Of a DNA stretch of 64,000 nucleotides, positions 46,000-55,946 are shown one piece after another (the first letter of the stretch is position 1; each line of letters begins with the position of its first letter). This DNA is from Bacteroidota bacterium (GTDB taxonomy: Bacteria; Bacteroidota; Bacteroidia; Chitinophagales; LD1), in NCBI GenBank assembly GCA_947475165.1, contig CANJLD010000011.1:1-64000 (forward strand), read 5' to 3'. The notes below the pieces were generated by a model, which saw only the letters and a program-made list of their open reading frames with translations, was not told the origin of the DNA and did not search any database. Made by a program: the position numbers and the translations under genes.

Positions 46000-48645
46000 T
46001 TATTTCATTGCCGGCAGTATTTTTTTTGCAATATCTAAACTTATCCGCTTTGCGCGATAAAAAGAAATAGGGAGGTTCATTTCGCCCTTTTTTTCAGGAG
46101 AAATGTATTCCCAAACAATGGCCTTTTCAGGGGTTACTTCAAAAATTCTACCCCCTTTTGATTTTTCACCTGTAGCTACACATATAAGTGTATTGCCATT
46201 AGTCAAACGTTGTGCACTTCCCAAACCATTTGCCTGTATTGACTCTTTAGGATTGGCCGTATATTCCCAAATTTTATTATTGGTTACGGGGTCGTATTCG
46301 GTAATACTTACCCATTTTCTGTCTGGCGGGTCAGGGCTTGGATTTTTCGGAGGAATTAGCTGTTGCAGATATTGCAGACAGATTTTTTCTTCTGCCGAGC
46401 GCCATACACTACCAGGTGTGCTGTTCTGAAATACAAGGATACTTCCGGCAGCGGTAAGCAAAGGGGTATGCAATGAGGTTCTTTCGGGAAGGTAGCCAAC
46501 CCATTCAATTTTTTTGCTGCCGGTATCCAGAACTCCATAGCAGGAGTAAGGATTAAAGCTAAGCAGAAGATTCCCCTTTCTAAATGCCGGTATTTTTCCA
46601 GAGACATTGTTTTGAGAGAGTACCTGAATAGAGTTGAAGTGGGTAAATTCAAAGCTACAGGAAGTATCACCGAAAATATGTGTAAGGAATCGTTTAGGGT
46701 CTTGAGCAATATATTCTTCCGCCCCTTTAGCGGGATTGTATGGATTAAGTAGGTTACTTAAGTAAGCAGATTTTGAAATTACAGAAATGAATTCTTCCAA
46801 GTGGTCATAAACGCACCATTCGTAGATAAGAATACCCTCAGCGGAATATTTTCTTATTACATCAAACTGAATATTTAAGCCCATAAATTTGTGCAAATCG
46901 TGGGTGAGAAGATAAATGGAACCGCTGTCATCTGTTGTAATTTCGTGGTGGGCACCAGCGTTCACTTTCCATTGAATATTCATATCAGCATCCAGTTTTA
47001 TTAAGTCAGGGCCTATTTCGCCCAACAGGGTACCATCTTTCATTACGGTTGTAAAACCCAAAGGGAGTCTTGCCAGTGCTTTCCCATTCATGTCTATTAC
47101 TGTGGTTCGGGTGGCTTCGTCAAGAAGGGTAATACCATTTTCGGCTTTTGTGCTACCGTAATTACTGAACCTGTTGTTATCATTCAATAAACCAGAATCA
47201 ACAACAATTGGGGGCAACTCTGTGGAGGATAGTATTTCTTGGGCCAGTTCAAAACTAATTCGCTTTGCCCGGTAAAAAGCAAGGGGCGTACCTTTTTCGG
47301 GGTTGTTTTCCAAAGAAGCATAGCTCCACACAGTTTTTTTATCAGGCGTAACCTCAAAAACCAATCCTCCTTTATCAACTGTGGCAACACATACAAGCGT
47401 ATTTCCGTTGGGCAGGCGTTGGGCATTTCCTAAGCCGGGCGCCTTGAGCGATTCTTTTGGGGTAGCCGTATACTCCCACACCATAGCACCGGTAACCGGG
47501 TCATACTCATTAATACTTACCCAATTTCTCGACTCGGGTGCAGGAGCCGGATTTTTAGGAGGTATTCTTTTGTATAGATATGGCAGGCAATCATCATGTT
47601 TCTTATCGGTCCATAAGCTGGTACTGTCTGTACTGTTTTGAAAAACAAGAATGGTTCCTGCAGGAGTTAACAGAGGTGTGTGCAGGGTGGTTCTTTCCGG
47701 AAGATAACCGGCCCATTCAATTTTCCCAGTGGCTGTATCTAAAATTCCGTAACAGGAATACGGATTTAAACTGAGCAGCAGGTTGCCTTTTTTAAATGCC
47801 GGTATTTTTTTTGAAACCGCATTTTCGGGAAGCACCTGAATAGAATTTAAATGTGTAAACTCAAAAGCAGTATCCGGATTAACCGGATTGAGATGCCAGA
47901 AAAAACGGGCAGGGTCTTGTGCAATATATTCGGCAACGCCTTTTTTCGGGTCGTAAGGGTTATGCAGATTACTTAGCGTAGCCGACTTTGAAATAATTGA
48001 AACAATTTCTTTCAGATGGTCGAAAACATGCCATTCATAAATTAAGTCACCATCCGGAGAATATATTTTCAGCATATCAAAGTACATATTCAAACCCATA
48101 AAAGTGTGATACTCGCGGGAGAGCAGGTAAATTGCTCCGTTTTCATCGGTTGTAATTTCGTGATGTGGTGCAACAAAGATGTGCATCAGCAAATCCAAAT
48201 TAGGGTCAAACTTTATCATATCACCGTATGCTGCACCAATCATGTTGCCGTCAGGCAATACATGTGTGAGACCAAACGGGAACTTTGCCAGCACCTTCCC
48301 CTGCATATCTACCAATACGCTTCTGGTTATGCCGTCAACGAGCGTAACTCCGTTGTATGATTTAATACTGTCGTAATAGCGGACACCGCCAGGCGAAGAT
48401 ACATTGGTGGTAAGCCAAATTGAATCGGCAACTTTAAAGCTATCTATGTCAGGATTACCCGGAAGTACCTGAGCAACATCAATATGCTGAGGAGCAATCT
48501 CATTTGCGGCCCGAAAAGAAACATATACAAAACGAGGCAAATCTGCCATTGGCGGATGTGGCTCATAACAATTTACTACCCCTATCTGCGAATAAAGAGG
48601 CGATGTAAAAAGGCAAATAGCTAATACAAAAAACAGGTTTCTCAT
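46000..48645 (-). CDS. Duplicated arylsulfotransferase-like secreted protein, 881 aa
   Basis: Signal peptide MRNLFFVLAICLFTSPLYS, then two homologous halves of about 400 residues. Each half contains a GITLLDEATRTTVIDMNGK / GVTLVDGITRSVLVDMQGK opening, the HHEITTDENGAIYLL stretch (His-His at the position of the ASST active-site His), HFNSIQVL, and RLPNGNTLVCVAT with FEVTPDKKTVW near the end. This matches the arylsulfotransferase/PQQ-like propeller family (Arylsulfotran_2). Its 5' end overlaps the upstream AP-superfamily gene by 4 bp (ATGA). It may move sulfate or a related group between donors in the periplasm; the activity is not certain. Confidence 0.7.
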   Translation of the reverse strand: MRNLFFVLAICLFTSPLYSQIGVVNCYEPHPPMADLPRFVYVSFRAANEIAPQHIDVAQVLPGNPDIDSFKVADSIWLTTNVSSPGGVRYYDSIKSYNGVTLVDGITRSVLVDMQGKVLAKFPFGLTHVLPDGNMIGAAYGDMIKFDPNLDLLMHIFVAPHHEITTDENGAIYLLSREYHTFMGLNMYFDMLKIYSPDGDLIYEWHVFDHLKEIVSIISKSATLSNLHNPYDPKKGVAEYIAQDPARFFWHLNPVNPDTAFEFTHLNSIQVLPENAVSKKIPAFKKGNLLLSLNPYSCYGILDTATGKIEWAGYLPERTTLHTPLLTPAGTILVFQNSTDSTSLWTDKKHDDCLPYLYKRIPPKNPAPAPESRNWVSINEYDPVTGAMVWEYTATPKESLKAPGLGNAQRLPNGNTLVCVATVDKGGLVFEVTPDKKTVWSYASLENNPEKGTPLAFYRAKRISFELAQEILSSTELPPIVVDSGLLNDNNRFSNYGSTKAENGITLLDEATRTTVIDMNGKALARLPLGFTTVMKDGTLLGEIGPDLIKLDADMNIQWKVNAGAHHEITTDDSGSIYLLTHDLHKFMGLNIQFDVIRKYSAEGILIYEWCVYDHLEEFISVISKSAYLSNLLNPYNPAKGAEEYIAQDPKRFLTHIFGDTSCSFEFTHFNSIQVLSQNNVSGKIPAFRKGNLLLSFNPYSCYGVLDTGSKKIEWVGYLPERTSLHTPLLTAAGSILVFQNSTPGSVWRSAEEKICLQYLQQLIPPKNPSPDPPDRKWVSITEYDPVTNNKIWEYTANPKESIQANGLGSAQRLTNGNTLICVATGEKSKGGRIFEVTPEKAIVWEYISPEKKGEMNLPISFYRAKRISLDIAKKILPAMK

Positions 48646-50621
48646 TGAAATACTTTCTCAATCGGCTTGCCTTCTACATAAGCAGGTATTTCCATACCCA
48701 TTAGTTTAAGAATGGTTGGCAACTGGTCTATATGTTTGATGTTTGCACGGAGGGTAACGCCTTTTTTTACCCCCTTACCCATTATTACAAAAGGAGTCCA
48801 CATACCCTTTACGGTATCGCCTAATATAGCTTGCTTATAACCGGTTATTAGCGGGGTGGTGAAAATTTCCATTTGCGGAGTAAACTCTTCATAAAAACCA
48901 AAACCGGGTTTGTTGGAAATTATCAGGTCGCCTACGCGGTCTTTGGGCAGGTCCAAGAATTGTTCGGCATCTTCCCATTTGGTAACCGAGGTAATTGGGT
49001 ACTCTCCTTTGTCGGTTTTAAGTTCGCGCAGCAGTTTGGCAATATCATCGCGCAGTTTTTCGTATTCCGGACCCGAGGCGCGGTGCCAGTTGCTGTCTAA
49101 GCCGGCAGGGTTCAGATAGATGCCATCCATCTTTAAATAAATGGCCTTTGATTGCGCATAATCAATAACCGGCTCACCGGAAATAATGTTGAGGTTAAAT
49201 TTGAGATAGCCGTTTTTGGCTAAAAGGTTATTGACCATAATAGAGGTATTGAGCGGACAGGCACCGTGGTCTGAACTGAATACAACCAGGGTGTTGCTAT
49301 CTACATTGGCAAGTATTTGCCCGAGCATACTATCTATTTGCAGGTACATGCCTTTTACTTCGCCCCATAGTTTGTCGCGCTCTTTGTTGTTTACCGAGTC
49401 GTATCGGGTGCTGGCAGGGTCTACATAGCCAAGCCACCAGCGGCTGGTAAGCATTTGGTTGGGAGAATAAATATCGTGTATCACTACATCGGGGTGGTAT
49501 TTCTTCATCATAAACCCGATGGCTTTTTTGTGCCAGTCGAACGACATTTTCATTTCGTGCTGAAACACACCCTTGTCTTCGTTAAAGAAAATAAGCTGAG
49601 GCGGATAATTATCCGGATAATCTACCAGGGGACCCACGCCTTCGGTAAATTCTTTGGCGGCTTCTTCGGGCATGGTAAGCGAAGAGTTGAGGTTATTATA
49701 AAGTATACGTATACGGAAGTACCCATCGTTATCTAACTTAATTACCGTTGGCATCAGGTTCGATTCCAGCGGGTGATTGTCGAACGATACGTTGCAGGGC
49801 GTCCAGTTACCCCATTCGCCTTGCTTAAGGTCGGCAATCACTGTTTTTTTATCGAACGAAAAAAGAATGTGGTTGTAGTTTACTTTTTGGTCATCAGTGT
49901 TATCATAGATATAGCCGTAAAGCGTAAGCCCGTAAGCATTCATCAAAATTTCGGTAGCGGGGCTGTAGGTTTTTACATCTACGCTCCAGTCTTTAGGTTC
50001 GGTAATGCCTATATACTGCGCCAGCTTAGGCCCGTTAAAGAACAGGCGCACACTACGACCCTGCTTAAACTGCCGTTCGTTATCGGTTTGTTTTTCGAAA
50101 ATAAGCGAGTAGGTTTCTGCTCCCCAGCCGCCCCAGCGTCCGCGCATTACCATACCCTTGGTTATTTCGGGCGGGGTAGAGCCGGGCACCGAAAGCACTA
50201 CGGTTTTCTTTCCTGCTTTTTCCATCATGCTCCAGATAGCGGGCACTTTGCGCGCACTGGAGCGAAAGCCGCCTACCGATACTTTAGAAAGCGGGAAGCC
50301 TTCGGTATGCATGGGTCCGTCTGCCACTCCGTTTACTCTAGGGGTGCAACCGGTTAGCAAGGCAGCAAAGTTTACCGGTGTATGGGTAGGAAATACCGGT
50401 ACCGAGTAGCCGTGGGTACCGTGGTCCATCATATATTTAAGGTTAGGCAGGTAACCCTTTTTTGCCCATTCGTACATTTTAAACAAATCGGGCTCGGCAC
50501 GCACGCCATCGGGTATAAACCAGTATAGTTTGGTAGGCTGGTTACCGGCAGGCTGCTGCGCAAAGGTGTTACCGGCCGCTAATAGCAACAGGGCAACAAG
50601 GCAAAGGGTATATTTTTTCAT
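48642..50621 (-). CDS. Alkaline-phosphatase-superfamily phosphodiesterase/pyrophosphatase, secreted
   Basis: 659 aa with signal peptide (MKKYTLCLVALLLLAAGNTFAQQ). Metal-binding features of type I phosphodiesterase/nucleotide pyrophosphatases: Asp38 in LYWFIPDGVRAE, the nucleophile region FPTHTPVNFAALLTG (Thr81), and the late FSSDHGACP with Asp and His, plus a further conserved HIDQLPTILKLMGMEIP. It hydrolyses phosphodiesters, phosphonates or sulfates in the periplasm; sulfatases share the fold, but the nucleophile here is Thr rather than Cys/Ser-formylglycine. Overlaps the arylsulfotransferase-like gene downstream by 4 bp, so the two are surely co-translated and may share a substrate. Confidence 0.85.
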   Translation of the reverse strand: MKKYTLCLVALLLLAAGNTFAQQPAGNQPTKLYWFIPDGVRAEPDLFKMYEWAKKGYLPNLKYMMDHGTHGYSVPVFPTHTPVNFAALLTGCTPRVNGVADGPMHTEGFPLSKVSVGGFRSSARKVPAIWSMMEKAGKKTVVLSVPGSTPPEITKGMVMRGRWGGWGAETYSLIFEKQTDNERQFKQGRSVRLFFNGPKLAQYIGITEPKDWSVDVKTYSPATEILMNAYGLTLYGYIYDNTDDQKVNYNHILFSFDKKTVIADLKQGEWGNWTPCNVSFDNHPLESNLMPTVIKLDNDGYFRIRILYNNLNSSLTMPEEAAKEFTEGVGPLVDYPDNYPPQLIFFNEDKGVFQHEMKMSFDWHKKAIGFMMKKYHPDVVIHDIYSPNQMLTSRWWLGYVDPASTRYDSVNNKERDKLWGEVKGMYLQIDSMLGQILANVDSNTLVVFSSDHGACPLNTSIMVNNLLAKNGYLKFNLNIISGEPVIDYAQSKAIYLKMDGIYLNPAGLDSNWHRASGPEYEKLRDDIAKLLRELKTDKGEYPITSVTKWEDAEQFLDLPKDRVGDLIISNKPGFGFYEEFTPQMEIFTTPLITGYKQAILGDTVKGMWTPFVIMGKGVKKGVTLRANIKHIDQLPTILKLMGMEIPAYVEGKPIEKVFQ

Positions 50622-50664
50622 AATCAGGAAAGGGTTGATTTGATGAATGGAAAATAAATAATTT

Positions 50665-51900
50665 TTAAGGCCGGTAAATCATGCCTATGGTTATTACCGG
50701 TTGCTTGGTTTTAACCACATACTCCACACCGGCTGTGGCGCTAAACTGTTTTACATTGTAAAAGTAGCCGAGCAAAAAGCCGCCTTGTTTGGTCAGGGTT
50801 TTAGACGCTTCAGCATACGTGTAAATAAATTCAACCCCTATAAAGATAGGGTCCAGCAGCGGGTGTTTGGTTTTTAAAAATTCAACCGGGTTAACTACTA
50901 ACTGTGCGTAGCCGTTGTAATTTTTGTTGGGCAGCACAAAATTTTCGAGGCGGAAATTAACCATGTGCCCCATTTCCCAGGTGTTCAGTTTCCGGTTCCA
51001 GTTAATAACCATTGCCGGGTTTGCTAAAAAGCCCAGCGGGTTGCCGTACTCTAAACCGGTAGGCCCCATGTTGCGGCCCAGGCGGGCGGCATGGCTCAAA
51101 AAGCCTCCATCGAAACCGAGCGTGGCGTTTACCCAAAGGTACCGCGCACCCGTAAACCTGCCTGTATTATTATCAATATAAAGCGCATCGAACACCGGTC
51201 GGTATTTAGCTCCTTCTTTTGGCGACATAATAGCCAGACCGGTGCGGAACTGGGTAAAGGCATAACCCCCCGTTACCATAAAGGTAGGGTGGTAAATAGC
51301 GGCATAACCTCCGGGGCGAATAAGGTCGAGGGTATTGATGCTGCCGTTGGTTAGCGGGGTTACCTGTGCGCTTACAATAAACGACCATTTCTTAATGGTT
51401 TTGCGGAACCCTATTTTACCCCAATAGTTAATGCTTTTTTTAGTGATGCCTAACTGATACGCACCTCCTCCGTAAGTTAAACCAAAGGCATGGCGGTGTT
51501 CTATCTGCACATCCCAAAAGGCGGCTGCGGGGGTGGGCATGTGGTAGTTAGCTCCTATAATTAAATCGCCTTTGTATTTAGTAAACGAAAGCGGGCGGAA
51601 CCAGGCCCCGCCATAATGCACCACACCGGTGGTATCGCCTTTGTAAACCGTACCGAAACCGGCTTTTAAACTTTTGCTCCAAAAGAAGGCATTGGCATTG
51701 GTGTATTTCTCTTTAAAGGTGGTTATAAAATCTACTTTGGCGGGGCCGAAGTTTTTGGCAAAACACTGCGCACGCTTTATGGCGGCAGAATCTGCCTGGC
51801 TATAGCCGGCCTGAAAACAGAAAAAGAACAGCGCGACTAAAAGTGCGCGCAAAATTGGTGAAGTCCTAATGTTCTTTGCAGGGTAAAAGTTTAAAATCAT
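50665..51900 (-). CDS. Putative outer-membrane beta-barrel protein, 411 aa
   Basis: Start placed at the ATG 51900 (MILNFYPAKNIRTSPILRALL...), which gives a signal peptide ending AGYSQA; 51930 is an alternative. After a helical lead, strands alternate hydrophobic and polar residues with frequent aromatic ends (GYAAIYHPTFMVTGGYAFTQF, PIFIGVEFIYTYAEA, KQPVITIGMIYRP), as in an outer-membrane barrel; the last residues resemble a C-terminal barrel strand. I do not recognise a family. It heads the operon with the phosphodiesterase 43 bp downstream and may be the outer-membrane component of that system. Confidence 0.65.
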   Translation of the reverse strand: MILNFYPAKNIRTSPILRALLVALFFFCFQAGYSQADSAAIKRAQCFAKNFGPAKVDFITTFKEKYTNANAFFWSKSLKAGFGTVYKGDTTGVVHYGGAWFRPLSFTKYKGDLIIGANYHMPTPAAAFWDVQIEHRHAFGLTYGGGAYQLGITKKSINYWGKIGFRKTIKKWSFIVSAQVTPLTNGSINTLDLIRPGGYAAIYHPTFMVTGGYAFTQFRTGLAIMSPKEGAKYRPVFDALYIDNNTGRFTGARYLWVNATLGFDGGFLSHAARLGRNMGPTGLEYGNPLGFLANPAMVINWNRKLNTWEMGHMVNFRLENFVLPNKNYNGYAQLVVNPVEFLKTKHPLLDPIFIGVEFIYTYAEASKTLTKQGGFLLGYFYNVKQFSATAGVEYVVKTKQPVITIGMIYRP

Positions 51901-52181
51901 AAGCTTGGGTTTTTTGGTTTGTGTAAACAATTTTAGAGAAAATTTTTGCCACGCTAATGCATTTAGTCCACAAACCGTAGGCGCGGTGTCTGTTTTTAAA
52001 TATGAGTTAGCCCACCCTTTAAGGGCAAAACAGACGGTTGATTGAATTTACCGGCCTCTCTCCCCCGCAAAGTCTTCCCCCAAAAAAAACTCCCCTAAAG
52101 TACCTCCAATAAATTTTGATACTATATTTACTACAAGTTGCAGGCTTAGTAATTATTTTATTCTCTCTAAAACTCTGACCT
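51901..52181. other. 281-bp divergent upstream region
   Basis: Separates the minus-strand envelope operon from the T9SS gene at 52182. AT-rich toward the right; a weak -7-like TATATTTA lies at about 52128. No gene or array. Confidence 0.5.
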
Positions 52182-54542
52182 ATGAAAAAAAATTTCCTCT
52201 TCTTCTCCGTTTTACTCGTTTTTTTAATCAACCCCGCAAAGGCTCAACTTGTACAGTTGCCCGTTAACACCACGGGTTCTTATGAAGACCCACACAGTTT
52301 TGTAAACATGGGTGGCCTTACCTATTTTATTGGTTATAACAATAATATCGGCTACGAGCTGTTTAAAACCGATGGCTCGCTGGCAGGTACGGTGATGGTA
52401 AGTCAAATATATTCCGGTAACGGCAGCAGTTTTAACGGCACCGGTTCAAATGAGTCGAATCTTACTGTGTTTAATAACCACCTTTACTTTTTTGCAAACG
52501 ACAGTGCGCACGGTTTCGAACTATGGAAAAGCGATGGCACTTCCGGTGGCACGGCTATGGTAAAAGATATTTACCCCGGCACCAATGGAAGCACTACGAC
52601 CTACGAAATAACGGCAAGCGCCAATGCCCTATATTTTTTTGCCAAAGATAGTGCGGGTGCCAGCCATTATGGTATTTGGACCAGCGATGGCACATCGGCA
52701 GGAACCACCATGCTTAAAGTAGCCACCAGCAGCAATTCGGTAATTTTTGCCGATAGCAACCTGGTTTATTTTGATGCCAATTTAGGCGGCACCGGTGACG
52801 AGCTTTGTGTAAGCGATGGTACCGTTGGCGGAACAGTTACGCTAAAAGATATTAACTCAGGAACTAACGGCAGTTCGCCTAAAGGGTTTATAAAACTGGG
52901 CAATAAAATTGTTTTTACAGCCACCGCTGCCAATGGCTCAGAGCCTTACATTACCGATGGCACAGGTCCGGGTACGGTACTGCTGAAGGATATTAATGTT
53001 TATGGAAACGGAAACGCTACTCCTTCGGGCTTCAGTAGGTTCAACGGCAATAAAGTTCTTTTTTATGCCAACGATTCTATACACGGTACAGAGCCGTGGA
53101 TTACTGACGGTACCTCAGGCGGCACCCAACTGTTGTACGATGTAGTAGCCGGTACCACCGGCTCAAGCGCCACTGGGTTTATAGAGTTTAACGGCAAAGC
53201 GTATTTCAGTCCGGGCTCATGTTGGGTAAGCGATGGTACCACCGGTGGCACTCATCAGTTTATGAATGCTTATACTTCGCCTTATACTTCTTTCAAGGTG
53301 CTTGCGGGCAGGGTGTATTTTATTGCCAGAAATAGCAACAGCAGCCAGAATATCTGGTCAACCACTACCGGCTCCGATACTATTAAGCACACTACTTACA
53401 CTGCACCACAAATTTCTTTTCCCATATTATTTGCCGGCAACAATGTTTTGTACGTGGTATTTAAAAATACCTTTGGCGATAAGACCCTTTGGAAACTGGA
53501 CTTAGGTATATGCTCACCGGCAGCCACAATACAAGGCAACGTGCCGCTCACCTGCGACCAACACGGCATTACCCTTACCACCGGCAGTTATACTAATTAC
53601 ACCTGGTCAACCGGTGCCACCACATCGCAGCTTAATGTAAGTGCAGCCGGTACGTACACCGTTACCGTGCAGGATACCGGTATTGGATGCACCTCTTCGG
53701 CTACCGTAAATGTTACCCAGTTAACCACTATAGCAACGCCCGCTATATGCGGAGTAACCGTAGACAGCCTGACGGGCAGGAACCAGATTATCTGGAACAA
53801 GCACAACGCAGCCTTTTCAAAAACCCTGTTCCGCCTTGAAAGAGAAACCGGCATCAATCAATTTACTTTAGTGGCAGACATACCTTACGATTCGCTGAGT
53901 GCTTATATAGATACGGTGGCTAATCCTATGGTTAACAGTTCGCGTTACCGGCTTACACTTTTAGATAGCTGCGGAAATATTTCTGCAGCAAGTACAGTAA
54001 ACGAAACGGTTCACTTGTCGCAAAACGTTGGTATAGGCGGTGAGGTAAACCTTATTTGGAATGCTTACGCAGGCAACAGCTACTCGCAGGTAGTGGCGCA
54101 GCGCAGTGTAAACGGTGGTGCGTGGACAGACCTGTCGGTGTTATCGGGCAACGTGGTTTCGTATTCCGATTTAACTCCGCCAACCGGCACCCTTAATTAT
54201 CAGATAGCCGTACTCTTAGATTCAACCTGCACCCCTACCCGCTCGGTGTTTAGTGTATATTCTAACCGGGTTGCTTTAGTTACCACCGGCATTAGCGAAA
54301 CCACCGGTACCGGTCAAATGCTTGTTCTGCCTAATCCTGTTTCATCGGTACTGCGTATTCAATTGCCCGAAACCATCCGCACCGGTAGTATCATTATTAC
54401 CGACCTTACCGGAAGAACCATCCGCACATTACCGGTAAATGCTTTGCAGTTAACCGAAGATGTAACTGCACTTGCCGGTGGTGTTTATATTATCCGCCAC
54501 AGTTTGCAGGCAGTAAAGGCGCAATACTTTTTAAAACAGTAA
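52182..54542 (+). CDS. T9SS-secreted protein with ELW-TDGT-GGT repeats, 786 aa
   Basis: Signal peptide MKKNFLFFSVLLVFLINPAKAQ. Residues about 30-400 carry repeats of the LFKTDGSLAGT / ELWKSDGTSGGT type, the same family as the 6373 gene, followed by a PKD-like module with Cys (GICSPAATIQGNVPLTCDQ), two fibronectin-like modules, and a T9SS type A sorting domain (MLVLPNPVSSVLRIQL ... AQYFLKQ). It is exported to the surface or medium. It is followed after 51 bp by a smaller T9SS gene, possibly in the same operon. This gene is unusually rich in the hexamer ACCGGT (nine copies by my count). Confidence 0.87.
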   Translation: MKKNFLFFSVLLVFLINPAKAQLVQLPVNTTGSYEDPHSFVNMGGLTYFIGYNNNIGYELFKTDGSLAGTVMVSQIYSGNGSSFNGTGSNESNLTVFNNHLYFFANDSAHGFELWKSDGTSGGTAMVKDIYPGTNGSTTTYEITASANALYFFAKDSAGASHYGIWTSDGTSAGTTMLKVATSSNSVIFADSNLVYFDANLGGTGDELCVSDGTVGGTVTLKDINSGTNGSSPKGFIKLGNKIVFTATAANGSEPYITDGTGPGTVLLKDINVYGNGNATPSGFSRFNGNKVLFYANDSIHGTEPWITDGTSGGTQLLYDVVAGTTGSSATGFIEFNGKAYFSPGSCWVSDGTTGGTHQFMNAYTSPYTSFKVLAGRVYFIARNSNSSQNIWSTTTGSDTIKHTTYTAPQISFPILFAGNNVLYVVFKNTFGDKTLWKLDLGICSPAATIQGNVPLTCDQHGITLTTGSYTNYTWSTGATTSQLNVSAAGTYTVTVQDTGIGCTSSATVNVTQLTTIATPAICGVTVDSLTGRNQIIWNKHNAAFSKTLFRLERETGINQFTLVADIPYDSLSAYIDTVANPMVNSSRYRLTLLDSCGNISAASTVNETVHLSQNVGIGGEVNLIWNAYAGNSYSQVVAQRSVNGGAWTDLSVLSGNVVSYSDLTPPTGTLNYQIAVLLDSTCTPTRSVFSVYSNRVALVTTGISETTGTGQMLVLPNPVSSVLRIQLPETIRTGSIIITDLTGRTIRTLPVNALQLTEDVTALAGGVYIIRHSLQAVKAQYFLKQ

Positions 54543-54593
54543 TACACCTTCTTCCAAAAACAAGGCTTATATCCCGAGTATCATACCTCACCT

Positions 54594-55502
54594 ATGGAGA
54601 AAAAAATCCGCCCGCTCATTTTTATCTTCCTGTGTTTATTTACCGGTACCGGTTCAGCACAAATAACCCCGCTTGGTTCAGTACCCAGCGGAGGAAACAA
54701 TATTGCCAGTGCCATTTTGCTGCACAGTGCCGGTGAAAAACTACTGGTAATTAATGGCAATAATATTGGCCTGTACAATACCGATTTAAGCGTGTACCAA
54801 AACATTACCATACCCGCCTTAGGCGGCTGGCTGGGCAGTGTGTATTATGTAACGGATAATCTGCTGGACAGCGATACGTCTACCATTGAATACGTAACCA
54901 CACATTATTACACCTCATCGCAATGGGGAGGAAGCAGCAGCATGTTACAATACCGCGACAGCATTGTAACGCGGGTAATAGACGAAACCGGCAGCATACT
55001 TTTTGAACGGCAAATGCAAATACCGGTTACCTCCGGCCTTACTCCTAACGGTTATCCCGGTGGCTTTATAGCACCGGCTGACAGTGCTTCGGTTATGTGG
55101 CTGTACGGAGCCTACGCTTTAGCGAATAATATAGTGCATGATACTACTGCGTGGTTCTACCGCTTACCGGGCCGGTTACAGGTGCCTTGCTGTTGTTCGG
55201 GCGACCTGCTTTACAGCGGCCTGGAAGGAAATATTGCATCGGGCATGGGGGCTATGTTTCAGGTTAATCCGAACCCTTTCAGCAGCGAAATTAAACTTGA
55301 ATACCGGTTACCCGAAGGCGAGCGGCTGGGGCGCATTACCGTGTTTGATATAGAAGGCAGGCTTATAAAACGGTTTGAAGTAAGCAGCGACTTTAGTTTT
55401 GTATTACTAAAAACCGATGAGCTTGCCAAAGGAACCTACCTTTACGAACTATCGGCATCCGGTGGTTTTATTTCCGGCCGCAAGGCAGTTAAAGTGGAAT
55501 AG
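54594..55502 (+). CDS. T9SS-secreted hypothetical protein, 302 aa
   Basis: Signal peptide MEKKIRPLIFIFLCLFTGTGSAQ and a T9SS type A sorting domain at the end (MFQVNPNPFSSEIKLEY ... SGRKAVKVE). The middle ~190 residues have no recognised domain; a double Cys pair (VPCCCSGDLLYSG) is notable. It lies 51 bp after the larger T9SS gene and shares its direction. Function unknown; probably an extracellular binding protein or part of a surface complex. Confidence 0.8.
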   Translation: MEKKIRPLIFIFLCLFTGTGSAQITPLGSVPSGGNNIASAILLHSAGEKLLVINGNNIGLYNTDLSVYQNITIPALGGWLGSVYYVTDNLLDSDTSTIEYVTTHYYTSSQWGGSSSMLQYRDSIVTRVIDETGSILFERQMQIPVTSGLTPNGYPGGFIAPADSASVMWLYGAYALANNIVHDTTAWFYRLPGRLQVPCCCSGDLLYSGLEGNIASGMGAMFQVNPNPFSSEIKLEYRLPEGERLGRITVFDIEGRLIKRFEVSSDFSFVLLKTDELAKGTYLYELSASGGFISGRKAVKVE

Positions 55503-55574
55503 AAATCACTTTCGGGCAAAACAGGTTCCCTCAAAGCCAGAGCCCCTGTGGCAACAAAGGTGAGTTCCCGTTTT

Positions 55575-55838
55575 TCAGCTATTCAACTCCCTGTCACACA
55601 CCTCATCCCAAATTTCGCCCAGCGCCATTTCCATCAGCACCCAGGGTTTAACTTCCTGGTGTATACATATCCTCAAATAAGTTGTCATCTCGCAATTGGC
55701 GGCAGAGGTCTCAATTAAACTGTAACGGTTTTGGGTAAGCCCTGCTTTGAGGGCAAAATCGCGTTGAATGGGATAGAGCTTTTCGCGCAGCGGCCGGAAT
55801 AAGTCAAACAGCCTGCGGATTGCGTTTGAGAGGGTCAT
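55575..55838 (-). CDS. Small XRE-like helix-turn-helix protein, 87 aa
   Basis: Start at the ATG 55838 (MTLSNAIRRLFDLFRPLREK); a longer frame to 55931 is AT-rich and atypical. The centre follows the XRE pattern: a first helix (LREKLYPIQRDFALKAG), a recognition helix (LTQNRYSLIETSAAN), and then TTYLRICIHQEVKPWVLMEM as helices 4-5. It could be a transcriptional regulator of the genes around array 3. It is short for a full regulator and carries no second domain. The match is by pattern only. Confidence 0.5.
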   Translation of the reverse strand: MTLSNAIRRLFDLFRPLREKLYPIQRDFALKAGLTQNRYSLIETSAANCEMTTYLRICIHQEVKPWVLMEMALGEIWDEVCDRELNS

Positions 55839-55946
55839 GGTGTAGTTTTTATTGATGAAAAATAAAACTTTTTTGCTTTTAACAATAATCCATTTTAAGG
55901 TGGACAAAGTAGTTTTTACCCTCCCTACCATTGCTAATCGTTTTTT

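Noticed and set aside
49773-50357. 194-aa + strand frame opposite the phosphodiesterase gene
   Set aside because: Antisense to a well-supported gene with conserved catalytic motifs; no independent support.
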